Origin: Flavobacteriaceae bacterium
GTDB lineage: Bacteria; Bacteroidota; Bacteroidia; Flavobacteriales; Flavobacteriaceae
NCBI GenBank assembly: GCA_026992695.1
Contig: JALWYP010000016.1
Span: 1-9,187, forward strand
Length of the DNA: 9,187 bases
Reading direction: 5' to 3'
The notes under the pieces were generated by a model. The model was not told the origin of the DNA and searched no databases. It saw only the letters and a program-made list of their open reading frames with translations. This document shows, piece after piece, positions 1 to 8,239 of this stretch. Within the stretch, counting starts at the first letter, position 1; each line of letters begins with the position of its first letter. Both the position numbers and the translations under genes were made by a program.

Positions 1-352
1 AGTAAATTATAAAAGCTCTGTGCTTTTAGGTACGGAATTATTTTTATCAAAATTCTTAAAAAAAGAAATACAATATCTCGCTGCCGCTTTTCCGAATAAA
101 GGCATAAAAGGAAATGAAGACTATAAGCGAGTAGGTGTATTTGCAGGGCATACGTTGCACATTCATAATTTTGGGGTACTAACTCATTTAGGGTTTTATA
201 TGTATTACCCGTACCAATACGAAAGTAGGTGGTACCAACGAATAGGACTAGAATATAAATTTTCTGAAAAAATAATAGGAATCGTATCTTTAAAAACGCA
301 TTTGGCAAACGCCGAAGCTATTGAATGGGGAATAGGTTATACGTTTAACTAA
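1..352 (+). CDS. PagL/acyloxyacyl hydrolase-like outer-membrane beta-barrel protein, 3' end only
   Basis: The reading frame is open from the first complete codon (position 2), so the gene begins outside the window; the GTG at 20 is an internal Val, not a start. About 116 C-terminal residues are visible. They show alternating polar/hydrophobic strands rich in Tyr, Phe and Gly (GFYMYYPYQYESRWYQRIG, IGLEYKF) and finish in GIGYTFN with a near-terminal aromatic residue, as expected of an outer-membrane barrel. The segment KTHLANAEAIEWGIGY resembles the His-x-Ser-Asn region of PagL-type lipid A 3-O-deacylases (PF09411), known in Pseudomonas PagL to carry catalytic His and Ser. Here the Ser position is Ala (codon 305-307), so activity is uncertain. 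The stop overlaps the next start (TAATG, 350-354), indicating co-transcription with the GIN lipoprotein gene. The family call rests on the C-terminus alone and on resemblance to flavobacterial relatives; another small barrel family remains possible. Confidence 0.6.
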   Translation, partial: VNYKSSVLLGTELFLSKFLKKEIQYLAAAFPNKGIKGNEDYKRVGVFAGHTLHIHNFGVLTHLGFYMYYPYQYESRWYQRIGLEYKFSEKIIGIVSLKTHLANAEAIEWGIGYTFN

Positions 353-1107
353 TGAAGAATATACTAATTTACATAGGCTTGGTCTTAGTATTGTTTTCTT
401 GCAATAACGAAGATGCACCCGATTGTTTGCAAACAACCGGAACAATAATCAGCAGGGAAGTTGAAGTGGGTAATTTTTCAAAAATTATCGTAGAAGATGC
501 TATTTCGGTGGTAATAAAACAAGCTCCGCAACAAAAAGTAACGGTTGAAACAGGTGAGAATTTATTTTCAGATATCTATTTGGAAGTTAAAAATCAAACA
601 CTTTTTCTTCAAGATAAAAGCGGGTGTAATTGGTTTAGAGATTACGGTGTAACAACCGTATATATTGAAACACCTAACCTTACCTTTATACGTAATGCTT
701 CGGTTGGAAGTATTGCATCAAACGGACTTCTGTCTTTTGCAAATTTAGATCTTATTAGCAACACCGAAGCAGGCGTTGATAATGCAAATAAAAGTGGCGA
801 TTTTAATCTGCAATTAGATTGCGAGCGGTTATCTATTTCGGCAAACGGATTGAGTATTTTTACATTAAGCGGAACTGCAGACCGTGCCTTTATATCTTTT
901 ACCGATGAAGCTCCAAGATTGGAAGGAGAAAACTTAGTTATAAATAAACTAACGGTTTTGCAACGCAGTGCTACTTATATGAAAGTCTTTCCGGTTGAAG
1001 CGATAAGCGGAGAGATAAGAGGCACAGGCGATGTTATAGCAGTACACAGACCTCCAATGGTTGATGTTACCCAATACTATACAGGAGAACTCATTTTTTT
1101 AGATTAA
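352..1107 (+). CDS. Head GIN (DUF2807) domain lipoprotein
   Basis: This 251-residue protein starts with a lipoprotein signal: a short hydrophobic stretch, then VLFSC, with Cys17 as the expected lipidation site, then acidic Asn/Glu/Asp residues. From about residue 35 (EVEVGNFSKIIVEDAISVVIKQ) to about 235 it has the repeating short beta-strand pattern of the putative auto-transporter adhesin head GIN domain (PF10988, DUF2807). That pattern includes the opening 'F..I.v...i.v.i.q....kV.ve...n' and internal segments such as LTFIRNASVGSI and SGDFNLQLDCERLSI. Family members are surface or periplasmic proteins of unknown function, common in Bacteroidota and often with a right-handed beta-solenoid-like fold. 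The ATG overlaps the previous stop by one base, so translation is probably coupled to the PagL-like gene. Its TAA shares the palindrome TTAA (1104-1107) with the stop of the convergent mtaB. The domain assignment is firm; the biological role is not known. Confidence 0.85.
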   Translation: MKNILIYIGLVLVLFSCNNEDAPDCLQTTGTIISREVEVGNFSKIIVEDAISVVIKQAPQQKVTVETGENLFSDIYLEVKNQTLFLQDKSGCNWFRDYGVTTVYIETPNLTFIRNASVGSIASNGLLSFANLDLISNTEAGVDNANKSGDFNLQLDCERLSISANGLSIFTLSGTADRAFISFTDEAPRLEGENLVINKLTVLQRSATYMKVFPVEAISGEIRGTGDVIAVHRPPMVDVTQYYTGELIFLD

Positions 1108-2438
1108 CACAAAACTTCTTTGTTAACAAACTCAAACCTTACGTTCCCGTCTTTATCTATTTTGGTTAGTGTTACGGTTTGCAGTGTGTTAGCTAATTCC
1201 GGATTCCAAGGTGTTTTTACTTTTACATAATTTTCGGTAAAACCGTACATATATCCTTTTTTGTTTTCGTTTTCAAACAAAACGGTACGCGTAGTTCCTA
1301 ATTGACTTTCGTAAAAAGCTCTTCGTTTTTTTACAGATAACACCCGCAACATTTTACTGCGTTTGTTTCTTACCGGCAAGGGTACAGGATTTTCCATTTC
1401 GACCGCTTCGGTATTGGCTCTTTCCGAGTAGGTAAACACATGCAAATAGGAGATGTCTAACTCATTTAAAAAATGGTAGGTTTCCATAAAATGCGCATCG
1501 GTTTCTCCGGGAAATCCTACAATTACATCCACACCAATACAGGCATCGGGCATCGTGTGTTTTATTTTTTGAACACGGTCTTGGTACAATTCACGCAAAT
1601 ACCGCCGTTTCATTTTTTTTAGTAAATCATTGCTTCCGCTTTGCAACGGAATATGAAAATGTGGCACAAAACGTTTTGATTGTGCTACAAATTCAATCGC
1701 TTCATTTTTGAGTAAGTTGGGTTCGATAGATGAAATACGTATGCGTTTAACTCCTTTTACACCATCTAAGGCTTGAATCAATTCAAAAAAAGTATGGTCG
1801 TGTTTTTTGTTTCCAAATTCTCCTTTTCCGTAATCGCCAATGTTTACGCCGGTAAGAACAATTTCTTTTATTCCTTTTTCAGAAATTTCCTTGGCATTGT
1901 TCAAAACATTTTCCAGCGTATCGCTACGCGAAATTCCACGAGCCAGTGGGATGGTACAATAGGTGCATTTATAGTCGCAACCGTCTTGAACCTTTAAAAA
2001 GGCTCGGGTTCGGTCGCCAAATGAGTAAGAACCAACATAAAAATTGGCTTCTTCAATATCACACGAATGTACTTGCCCTCTGTCTTTTTTTTCCAATGAA
2101 TGAATGTACTCGGTAATTTTAAACTTTTCGGTGGCACCCAAAACCAAATCTACCCCGTTTACATCTGCCAATTGTTCGGGTTTTAACTGTGCATAACAAC
2201 CTATTGCCACGACAAAGGCTTCGGGATTGGTTTTTAAAGCTTGTTTAACGATAGTTTTAAATCGTTTGTCGGCATTTTCGGTAACACTACACGTATTGAT
2301 AACATAAAGGTCTGCTTTTTCAGAAAAATCTACACGTAAAAAACCTTCTTGAGAAAAATCACGTGCAATGGTGGATGTCTCACTAAAATTTAACTTACAA
2401 CCCAAGGTGTAAAAGGCTACTTTTTTCTGAATAGGCAT
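1104..2438 (-). CDS. mtaB: tRNA (N6-L-threonylcarbamoyladenosine(37)-C2)-methylthiotransferase MtaB
   Basis: This radical-SAM enzyme converts t6A37 to ms2t6A37 in tRNAs that read ANN codons; it acts in the cytoplasm and uses two iron-sulfur clusters. Counting from the ATG at 2438 (444 residues), the N-terminal methylthiotransferase domain carries the three cluster-binding cysteines Cys14 (YTLGCKLN), Cys50 (NTCSVTE) and Cys81 (IGCYAQ). The radical-SAM CxxxCxxC motif is Cys154, Cys158 and Cys161 (DGCDYKCTYC). The C-terminal part (about 380-440) fits a TRAM RNA-binding domain. The motif FYTLGCKLNFSET and the Cys spacing favour MtaB over MiaB and RimO. The frame can be extended to a TTG at 2468, but that adds MYFCIFNKTP, which lacks family resemblance and overlaps the promoter-like TACTTTTG, so I chose the ATG. 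The gene is monocistronic, convergent with the GIN gene and divergent from the transporter lipoprotein gene. Confidence 0.93.
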   Translation of the reverse strand: MPIQKKVAFYTLGCKLNFSETSTIARDFSQEGFLRVDFSEKADLYVINTCSVTENADKRFKTIVKQALKTNPEAFVVAIGCYAQLKPEQLADVNGVDLVLGATEKFKITEYIHSLEKKDRGQVHSCDIEEANFYVGSYSFGDRTRAFLKVQDGCDYKCTYCTIPLARGISRSDTLENVLNNAKEISEKGIKEIVLTGVNIGDYGKGEFGNKKHDHTFFELIQALDGVKGVKRIRISSIEPNLLKNEAIEFVAQSKRFVPHFHIPLQSGSNDLLKKMKRRYLRELYQDRVQKIKHTMPDACIGVDVIVGFPGETDAHFMETYHFLNELDISYLHVFTYSERANTEAVEMENPVPLPVRNKRSKMLRVLSVKKRRAFYESQLGTTRTVLFENENKKGYMYGFTENYVKVKTPWNPELANTLQTVTLTKIDKDGNVRFEFVNKEVLC

Positions 2439-2457
2439 AGGTGTTTTATTGAAAATG

Positions 2458-2465
2458 CAAAAGTA
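2458..2465 (-). promoter_or_regulatory. Putative -7 promoter element of mtaB
   Basis: On the minus strand this reads TACTTTTG, an exact match to the Bacteroidota -7 consensus TAnnTTTG. It lies about 19 bases upstream of the mtaB ATG, implying a very short leader. I see no clear TTTG -33 element at the usual distance, so the call rests on the -7 motif and its position. The same octamer precedes tilS. Confidence 0.5.
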
Positions 2466-2527
2466 CAAAATGATTTTGGATTTGTTTGATTGAGGTGTGA
2501 GTTGAAGAGCTTGCCTACCATATGCAG

Positions 2528-2646
<119 letters not shown>

Positions 2647-2651
2647 TTCAC

Positions 2652-2659
2652 TACCTTTA
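2652..2659 (+). promoter_or_regulatory. Weak -7-like element before the substrate-binding protein gene
   Basis: TACCTTTA matches TAnnTTTG except for the last base and lies 24 bases upstream of the ATG at 2684, just beyond the heptad array. Any -33 element would fall inside the repeats, where no TTTG is visible. This is a low-confidence candidate, listed because no better promoter is visible in the gap. Confidence 0.25.
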
Positions 2660-2683
2660 ACCCGCAAAAAAAAACAAAAGTTT

Positions 2684-4297
2684 ATGCAACGAAAATATTT
2701 GTTTTTATTAATAGTAATAGCATCAATAGTTGGTTGTACTTCACATCAAAACAAAGAGAGTGATAATCTGGTATTCAGGTATAACGAGCATAGTAACATC
2801 GGGTCGTTAGATCCTGCTTTTGCTCGAAATCAGCCTAATATCTGGGCTACCAATCAGTTGTTTAACAGTTTGGTGCAATTGGATAGCACACTTGCTGTAA
2901 AACCCGATATTGCCAAACATTGGGAAATAAACGACAGTACGCAAACCTATACCTTTTACCTGCATGATGATGTGTTTTTTCATAAAGATATTTCGTTTTA
3001 CAAAAAGGACTATAAAGACAGCACCAGAGTGGTAACCGCCCGGGATTTTGTGTATAGTTTTAACCGTTTGCAAGACCCAAAAGTGGCTTCGCCGGGAAGT
3101 TGGGTTTTACAGTATGTTAAAGATTATAAAGCGATTAACGATACCATTTTTTCAATTACCTTAAAACAACCTTTTCCGGCATTTTTGGGGTTACTTTCTA
3201 TGCGGTATTGTTCGGTTGTGCCCAAGGAAGCGGTTGATTATTACGGAAACACCTTCCGCTCGCATCCTGTGGGTACCGGACCGTTTTATTTTAAACTGTG
3301 GGAAGAAAACGTAAAGTTGGTATTTAGAAAAAATAAAAACTATTTTGAAAAAGACCAGAGCGGAAATTCCTTACCTTATTTGGAAGCTATTGCCATTACG
3401 TTTTTACCCGATAAACAGAGCGAGTTTTTACAATTTGTTCAAGGTAGGTTAGATTTGGTTTCGGGGTTGGATAATTCGTATAAGGACGAGGTTATTACTA
3501 CAAATGGTGAACTTCAAGAAAAATATAAAGAAAAAATAACCTTGCTGAAAAGCCCCTATCTCAACACTGAATATCTGGGCTTTTTTATGGAAACCGACTT
3601 GCCCGAAATTCAATCAAAAACACTACGGCGCGCAATCAATTTCGGTTTTGACCGAAAAAAAATGATTAAATACCTGCGAAATAATATTGGAATTCCCGCC
3701 AATAACGGATTTATTCCAAAGGGATTACCCGGTTTTGATATGCAAAACGGATTTACCTACCAACCGGAAAAAGCCCGAAAATTAGTTGAATTATACAAGC
3801 AGAAAACCGGAGATAGTTCTCCCGAAATCAGTATTGCTACCAACAGTCAGTATTTGGATTTATGCGAATTTATTCAGCGGGAGTTAGAGAAAATAGGTAT
3901 TACCGTAACCATTGATGTAATGCCACCATCTACATTAAGGCAACAAAAGTCTGCCGGACAATTACCGGTTTTTAGAGCCAGTTGGATTGCCGATTATCCC
4001 GATGCCGAAAATTATTTGTCTTTGTTTTACAGTCCTAACTTTACGCCTAACGGTCCCAACTACACCCATTTTAAAAATAATGTTTTTGATAGTTTGTACC
4101 GTGTTTCACTTCGTATTTCCGACATAGAAAAACGAAAAATTTTATACTCAAAAATGGATTCTATTGTTATAGCCCAAGCACCTGTGGTGCCTTTGTTTTA
4201 TGATATGGCAGTACGGTTTGTAAACAAAAAGGTAAAGGGACTGGGTATTAATCCGCAAAACTTCTTGGTACTGAAGTATGCTAGAAAGGAAAAATGA
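2684..4297 (+). CDS. ABC transporter substrate-binding lipoprotein, DppA/OppA (SBP_bac_5) family
   Basis: From the ATG at 2684 the protein has 537 residues and begins [18 protein letters not shown], a lipoprotein signal with lipobox Cys18. The rest fits family 5 extracellular solute-binding proteins (PF00496), which usually bind peptides. Matching segments are [15 protein letters not shown] near the N-terminus, [15 protein letters not shown] from residue 118, PVGTGPFYF near 195-203, [17 protein letters not shown] in the middle, and [17 protein letters not shown] from 437. A longer reading starts at ATG 2522, but its 54 extra residues are translated heptad repeat and would bury the signal peptide, so I reject it. 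No permease or ATPase gene is adjacent, so partners, if any, are encoded elsewhere. The ligand cannot be read from sequence; oligopeptide is the family default. It is followed after 53 bp by tilS. Confidence 0.88.
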   Translation: MQRKYLFLLIVIASIVGCTSHQNKESDNLVFRYNEHSNIGSLDPAFARNQPNIWATNQLFNSLVQLDSTLAVKPDIAKHWEINDSTQTYTFYLHDDVFFHKDISFYKKDYKDSTRVVTARDFVYSFNRLQDPKVASPGSWVLQYVKDYKAINDTIFSITLKQPFPAFLGLLSMRYCSVVPKEAVDYYGNTFRSHPVGTGPFYFKLWEENVKLVFRKNKNYFEKDQSGNSLPYLEAIAITFLPDKQSEFLQFVQGRLDLVSGLDNSYKDEVITTNGELQEKYKEKITLLKSPYLNTEYLGFFMETDLPEIQSKTLRRAINFGFDRKKMIKYLRNNIGIPANNGFIPKGLPGFDMQNGFTYQPEKARKLVELYKQKTGDSSPEISIATNSQYLDLCEFIQRELEKIGITVTIDVMPPSTLRQQKSAGQLPVFRASWIADYPDAENYLSLFYSPNFTPNGPNYTHFKNNVFDSLYRVSLRISDIEKRKILYSKMDSIVIAQAPVVPLFYDMAVRFVNKKVKGLGINPQNFLVLKYARKEK

Positions 4298-4323
4298 TAC
4301 ACATAAAAATAATATTTGTTTAA

Positions 4324-4331
4324 TACTTTTG
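4324..4331 (+). promoter_or_regulatory. Putative -7 promoter element of the tilS-dsbD operon
   Basis: TACTTTTG is an exact match to TAnnTTTG and lies in the 53-bp gap, 19 bases before the TTG start of tilS. It is the same octamer, at nearly the same distance, as before mtaB. A TTTG at 4315-4318 is too close to act as the -33 element, and none is visible at the usual spacing. Read-through from the upstream gene is also possible because I see no terminator in the gap. Confidence 0.5.
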
Positions 4332-4350
4332 TAAACTCATTTTAAGCAAC

Positions 4351-5661
4351 TTGCTCCATACATTTACTCAACATATCAACCACTCGTTTCCTTTTATTAG
4401 AGAAAAAAAAATACTATTGGCTTGTAGCGGCGGTACAGACAGTATGGTGTTGGCGCATTTATTTTTTGAGATAAATAAAAACTTTTCTGTTGCGCATTGC
4501 AATTTTAAGCTACGCGGAAATGAAAGCGATACCGACGAAGAATTTGTGAAACAATGGGCAAAAAAACACAAAATTTCGGTTTATACCGCAGTATTTAACA
4601 CTAAAGAATACGCAAAACAAAAGGGTATTTCTACCCAAATGGCAGCTCGTGAATTGCGCTATAATTGGTTTTACGAGTTGGCAGAAAAATACCAATTTGA
4701 TTATATCGCCACGGCACACCATTTGGATGACGATTTAGAAACATTCTTTATTAACCTGTCTCGCGGTAGCGGGATAAAAGGGCTTATAGGTATTCCGGCT
4801 GTGAATGATAAGGTAATCCGTCCGTTGTTACCGTTTTCAAGACAGGAAATTGAAGCTTTTGCAATAAAAAATAAAATTGCTTGGCGAGAAGACAGCAGCA
4901 ATAAAACAACCCATTATTTACGCAATAAATTACGACATACCGTCTTACCACAACTTAAAGAAATCACACCCCAACTTACTCAAAATTTTAAGGTTACCAA
5001 ACAGCATCTTCAGCAAAGCAATTACCTTCTTAACGATTATATTTCGTTGGTTTATAGTTTGGTAGCAAAGCAGGAAGGCGAGGAGTTTTATTTTGACATT
5101 CCTAAGATTAAAGGCTTGCCAAATTCAAATGCATTGTTGTATGAATTGTTGTTTCCTTTCGGGTTTACCAATTGGGAGGATGTATACCACCTTCTTGATG
5201 CACAAAGCGGAAAATATATCGTTTCCGAAAATTTCAGAGTGATTAAAAACAGAGATGTGTTGCTAATTACCAAAAGAAGAAAGGAGCTTGATAACGAAAA
5301 ATTTTTTATTTCGGAAGAAACCCAAGAAATAGCCAAACCCCTTGCTATGCGTTTTATTAAAGTTTCTTCCATACAAAAAACCAACTTAAAAACCGTTTAT
5401 ATTGATAATTCTTTGTTAAAATATCCGTTGGTTTTGCGAAAATGGCAAAAAGGCGATTATTTTTACCCTTTCGGAATGAAAGGAAAAAAGAAATTAAGTA
5501 AGTTTTTTAAAGATGAAAAACTATCTTTGGCGCAAAAAGAAAAAGCCTGGGTTTTAACCAGCAAAAATAAAATTATTTGGGTAGTAGGGTATCGTGCCGA
5601 CGAACGGTTTAAAGTAACAGAAAGCACCAACAGTATTTTAAAAATAGACATTAAACAATGA
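4351..5661 (+). CDS. tilS: tRNA(Ile)-lysidine synthetase TilS (TTG start)
   Basis: TilS uses ATP to attach lysine to C34 of the CAU-anticodon tRNA-Ile, changing its decoding from AUG to AUA; the function is normally essential. The 436-residue length is usual for the family. The N-terminal PP-loop ATPase domain shows SGGTDS at residues 26-31, AHCNFKLRGNESD near 48-60, and AHHLDDDLET at 122-131, with acidic residues expected in catalysis. The C-terminal TilS domain is visible from about 350, including RKWQKGDYFYPFGMKGKKKLSKFF from 363. The start is taken as TTG at 4351, giving MLHTFTQHINHSFPF, which resembles the usual N-terminus of flavobacterial homologues. The first in-frame ATG is codon 32, inside the PP loop, so it cannot be the start; an in-frame ATT at 4339 is a less likely alternative. 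The stop overlaps the dsbD start as ATGA (5658-5661), indicating translational coupling. Confidence 0.93.
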   Translation: MLHTFTQHINHSFPFIREKKILLACSGGTDSMVLAHLFFEINKNFSVAHCNFKLRGNESDTDEEFVKQWAKKHKISVYTAVFNTKEYAKQKGISTQMAARELRYNWFYELAEKYQFDYIATAHHLDDDLETFFINLSRGSGIKGLIGIPAVNDKVIRPLLPFSRQEIEAFAIKNKIAWREDSSNKTTHYLRNKLRHTVLPQLKEITPQLTQNFKVTKQHLQQSNYLLNDYISLVYSLVAKQEGEEFYFDIPKIKGLPNSNALLYELLFPFGFTNWEDVYHLLDAQSGKYIVSENFRVIKNRDVLLITKRRKELDNEKFFISEETQEIAKPLAMRFIKVSSIQKTNLKTVYIDNSLLKYPLVLRKWQKGDYFYPFGMKGKKKLSKFFKDEKLSLAQKEKAWVLTSKNKIIWVVGYRADERFKVTESTNSILKIDIKQ

Positions 5662-8153
5662 AAAATCTTTTTCTACGATTGGCAGTATTACTAATAGGTT
5701 TTACTTCCTTTTCTCAGATCTTAGAACCCGTAAAGTGGGACTATTACGTAAACGATTTAGGCGATGATACTTTTGAAATAGTAATAGACGCATCAATAGA
5801 CGAAGGTTGGCATTTGTACACACAAAATCTTCCCGAAGGAGGTGCTATTCCCACAACTTTTAAATTTGAAGATAAAGAAGGTAACTTCGAACTTTTGGGA
5901 AAGGTAACCGAAAGTAAATCGCATACCAGCTACGACAAAGTTTTTGAAATGGACTTATCTTATTTTGAAGATTATGCCACTTTTACGCAAAAAGTAAAAC
6001 GAAAAAATCCCAATACCAAAACCCTTGCTGTTTTAATTGAATACCAAGCCTGCGATGACGAGAAGTGTATTTTTGATTCGAAAGAATTTAAAGTTGAATT
6101 TCCAAATGCTACTAAAACGGTAACTAATAATGAAACCCCTGTACTTTCCGCTTTTAAATCGGGAGAGACAAAACAAAACCTTAAAAATCCGGTTACTTGG
6201 GATGGTAAAATAAAAAAGTTAAACGATAACTATTACGAAGTATCGCTCCTTGCCACCATCGAAAAAGATTGGCATATTTACTCGCAGCATACCCCGAATA
6301 AAAACGGAATGGGTCCCATTCCGCTTAGTATGAAGTTTCTTAATAAAGGAAAAGATTTTATTTTAGAAGGAGATTTAGAAGAAGGAAAAACATACACCGA
6401 ATATAGCGATGTCTGGAAGTTTGACGAAGTGTTTTTTAAAGATAACGGAGTTATAAAACAAAAAATCAAGTTAGTAAACCCTTCGGTTAAAATTATAAAA
6501 GCCGAATTGTTTTATCAAGTTTGTAAACAAGTTTGTTTAAACGAAGAACGGTATGTCGTTTTTGATTTAGAGCATAATAAGACTTCTATTTTCACCAATT
6601 ATTCCAATTTTGAAAATTATTCGTTTACCGATACTCCCGCCACAATAACGCAAGATACAACCGCAGTTTCTAAAATTGATAATACAAATGTAACAACGTC
6701 TGAAAAAAAATCGGAGAAAAAAGGACTTTGGACGATTTTCTTTTTGGCATTTTTTGGTGGTTTGGCAGCGCTTTTAACGCCGTGTGTTTTTCCAATGATT
6801 CCGTTAACAGTTAGTTTTTTTACCAAACAAAGTAAAACCCGATCACAAGGAATTAAAAATGCAATCTTGTATGGTTTGTTTATCATTGTAATATATGTTC
6901 TTTTAGGTTCTGTAATAACCGGAATTTTTGGAGCAGATGCACTCAACGCCTTATCTACAAATGTGTGGTTTAATATTCTGTTTTTCTTGTTACTTATTGT
7001 TTTTGCCATTTCATTTCTGGGTGCTTTTGAAATTACACTTCCCCAATCGTGGGCAAATAAAGTAGACAATCAAGCTGCCAAAGGAGGTGTTATAGGCATC
7101 TTTTTTATGGCATTGGCATTAGCTATTGTTTCCTTTTCTTGTACGGGTCCCATTGTGGGTACACTGTTGGTTGAAAGCGCTTCAAAAGGAGGTATCGCTC
7201 CCATAGTGGGAATGTTAGGTTTTTCGTTAGCTATAGCGTTACCTTTTGCTTTATTTGCTATGTTTCCGGGCTGGATGAACAGCCTGCCAAAATCGGGTGG
7301 ATGGTTAAATACCGTAAAAGTGGTTCTCGGATTTTTAGAACTTGCACTTGCCTTTAAATTTCTTTCTAATGCCGATTTGGTTTTGCAAAAGCATTGGTTT
7401 GAGCGTGAGATTTTTATTGCAATCTGGATTGCTGTATTTGGCGCAATGGCGTTATACCTTTTCGGAAAAATAAAACTTCCACACGACGATGATTCGCCAC
7501 GTATTTCGGTAGGAAGATTGTTATTAGGATTGGTAACATTAGCTTTTACCGTGTATTTAATTCCCGGGTTATGGGGCGCTCCCTTAAAGTTAATTAGCGG
7601 TTTCCCGCCACCTATGAATTATAGCGAGTCGCCTTATGGTGTTGGATTTACCAAATTAGGCTCAGGAGTTGCTTCGCATAATGAAGAAGGACTCCCCGAA
7701 GGAGCCGAACTGGGACCGCATGATATTATTGCCTTTACCGATTATTTTGAAGGATTGGCGTATGCCAAAAAAGTAAACAAACCCGTCTTAATAGATTTCA
7801 CCGGATTTGCCTGTGTCAACTGCCGTAAAATGGAAGAACGTGTTTGGGCAGATCCACACGTGCTGGATATTCTTAAAAATAAAGTGGTGCTTATTTCATT
7901 GTATGTAGATGATAAAAGACCACTGCCTGAAGACCAACAATATGTGTCTGAGGTAACGGGTAAAAAAATACGGTACATCGGTAACAAGTGGAGCGAGTTT
8001 CAAACCCAACGCTATAAAGCAAATGCACAACCGTATTATGTGCTTGTAGATTTAAACGAAAATAACTTAAACGACCCCATAGGCTACACTCCCGATATTG
8101 AAACCTATAAAAACTGGCTGTTGGACGGAGTTAGTAAATTTAAAAACAAATAG
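5658..8153 (+). CDS. dsbD: Protein-disulfide reductase DsbD with duplicated N-terminal domain
   Basis: DsbD carries electrons from cytoplasmic thioredoxin across the inner membrane to periplasmic thiol proteins. This 831-residue protein starts with a signal peptide (about residues 1-20, ending ...TSFSQ). Two related periplasmic alpha domains (DsbC/DsbD-N type) follow, about 21-155 and 177-308. Both open with a PVxWD segment, have a W-H-(L/I)-Y motif, and carry a YQxC cysteine pair (Cys132/Cys137 and Cys289/Cys293). A Thr/Ser/Lys linker leads to the multi-helix membrane domain, about 357-655, with redox cysteines in TPCVFPMIPLTVSFF (Cys376) and SCTGPIVGTLL (Cys495). The C-terminal thioredoxin-like domain from about 690 has the active site CVNC (719-722). 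All redox sites of the family are intact. The extra alpha domain makes it longer than the usual flavobacterial protein, which I recall as about 660-680 residues with one such domain. It is the second gene of the tilS operon. Confidence 0.93.
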   Translation: MKNLFLRLAVLLIGFTSFSQILEPVKWDYYVNDLGDDTFEIVIDASIDEGWHLYTQNLPEGGAIPTTFKFEDKEGNFELLGKVTESKSHTSYDKVFEMDLSYFEDYATFTQKVKRKNPNTKTLAVLIEYQACDDEKCIFDSKEFKVEFPNATKTVTNNETPVLSAFKSGETKQNLKNPVTWDGKIKKLNDNYYEVSLLATIEKDWHIYSQHTPNKNGMGPIPLSMKFLNKGKDFILEGDLEEGKTYTEYSDVWKFDEVFFKDNGVIKQKIKLVNPSVKIIKAELFYQVCKQVCLNEERYVVFDLEHNKTSIFTNYSNFENYSFTDTPATITQDTTAVSKIDNTNVTTSEKKSEKKGLWTIFFLAFFGGLAALLTPCVFPMIPLTVSFFTKQSKTRSQGIKNAILYGLFIIVIYVLLGSVITGIFGADALNALSTNVWFNILFFLLLIVFAISFLGAFEITLPQSWANKVDNQAAKGGVIGIFFMALALAIVSFSCTGPIVGTLLVESASKGGIAPIVGMLGFSLAIALPFALFAMFPGWMNSLPKSGGWLNTVKVVLGFLELALAFKFLSNADLVLQKHWFEREIFIAIWIAVFGAMALYLFGKIKLPHDDDSPRISVGRLLLGLVTLAFTVYLIPGLWGAPLKLISGFPPPMNYSESPYGVGFTKLGSGVASHNEEGLPEGAELGPHDIIAFTDYFEGLAYAKKVNKPVLIDFTGFACVNCRKMEERVWADPHVLDILKNKVVLISLYVDDKRPLPEDQQYVSEVTGKKIRYIGNKWSEFQTQRYKANAQPYYVLVDLNENNLNDPIGYTPDIETYKNWLLDGVSKFKNK

Positions 8154-8161
8154 ATTTTTTG

Positions 8162-8190
8162 TTACTTTTTTCTATTGATGAAAAAAGTAA
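8162..8190. terminator. Perfect 11-bp inverted repeat between convergent genes, possible bidirectional terminator
   Basis: TTACTTTTTTC (8162-8172) and GAAAAAAGTAA (8180-8190) are exact reverse complements separated by seven bases. The repeat starts nine bases after the dsbD stop and lies 50 bases beyond the stop of the convergent gene, so it is well placed to end both transcripts. The stem is AT-rich and neither strand has a clear T tract after it, so it is not a classic intrinsic terminator. The rest of the 86-bp gap holds only a weak AATTG/CAATT repeat (8215-8232). Confidence 0.45.
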
Positions 8191-8239
8191 TGCAATTAAA
8201 TAGTTAGGAGAGACAATTGATTTAAAACAATTCATTTAC

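Noticed and set aside
2439..2468. Upstream TTG start for mtaB
   Set aside because: It would add ten residues (MYFCIFNKTP) with no family resemblance and start inside the TACTTTTG promoter-like octamer; the ATG at 2438 fits better.
4315..4318. TTTG as the -33 element of the tilS promoter
   Set aside because: Only five bases separate it from the -7 element, far below the roughly 19-21 expected.
5088..5384. A 98-codon open frame on the minus strand
   Set aside because: It lies inside tilS, opposite a conserved coding frame, with no motif or promoter; similar short minus-strand frames at 4368-4901 and 5463-5651 are rejected for the same reason.
6617..7069. A 150-codon open frame on the minus strand
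   Set aside because: It lies wholly inside dsbD over the membrane domain, has no recognisable motif, and dsbD is intact with all redox cysteines.
8178..8207. Nine-codon ORF starting in the hairpin after dsbD
   Set aside because: ATG at 8178 gives only MKKVMQLNS before a stop; it is too short and its sequence is explained by the inverted repeat.
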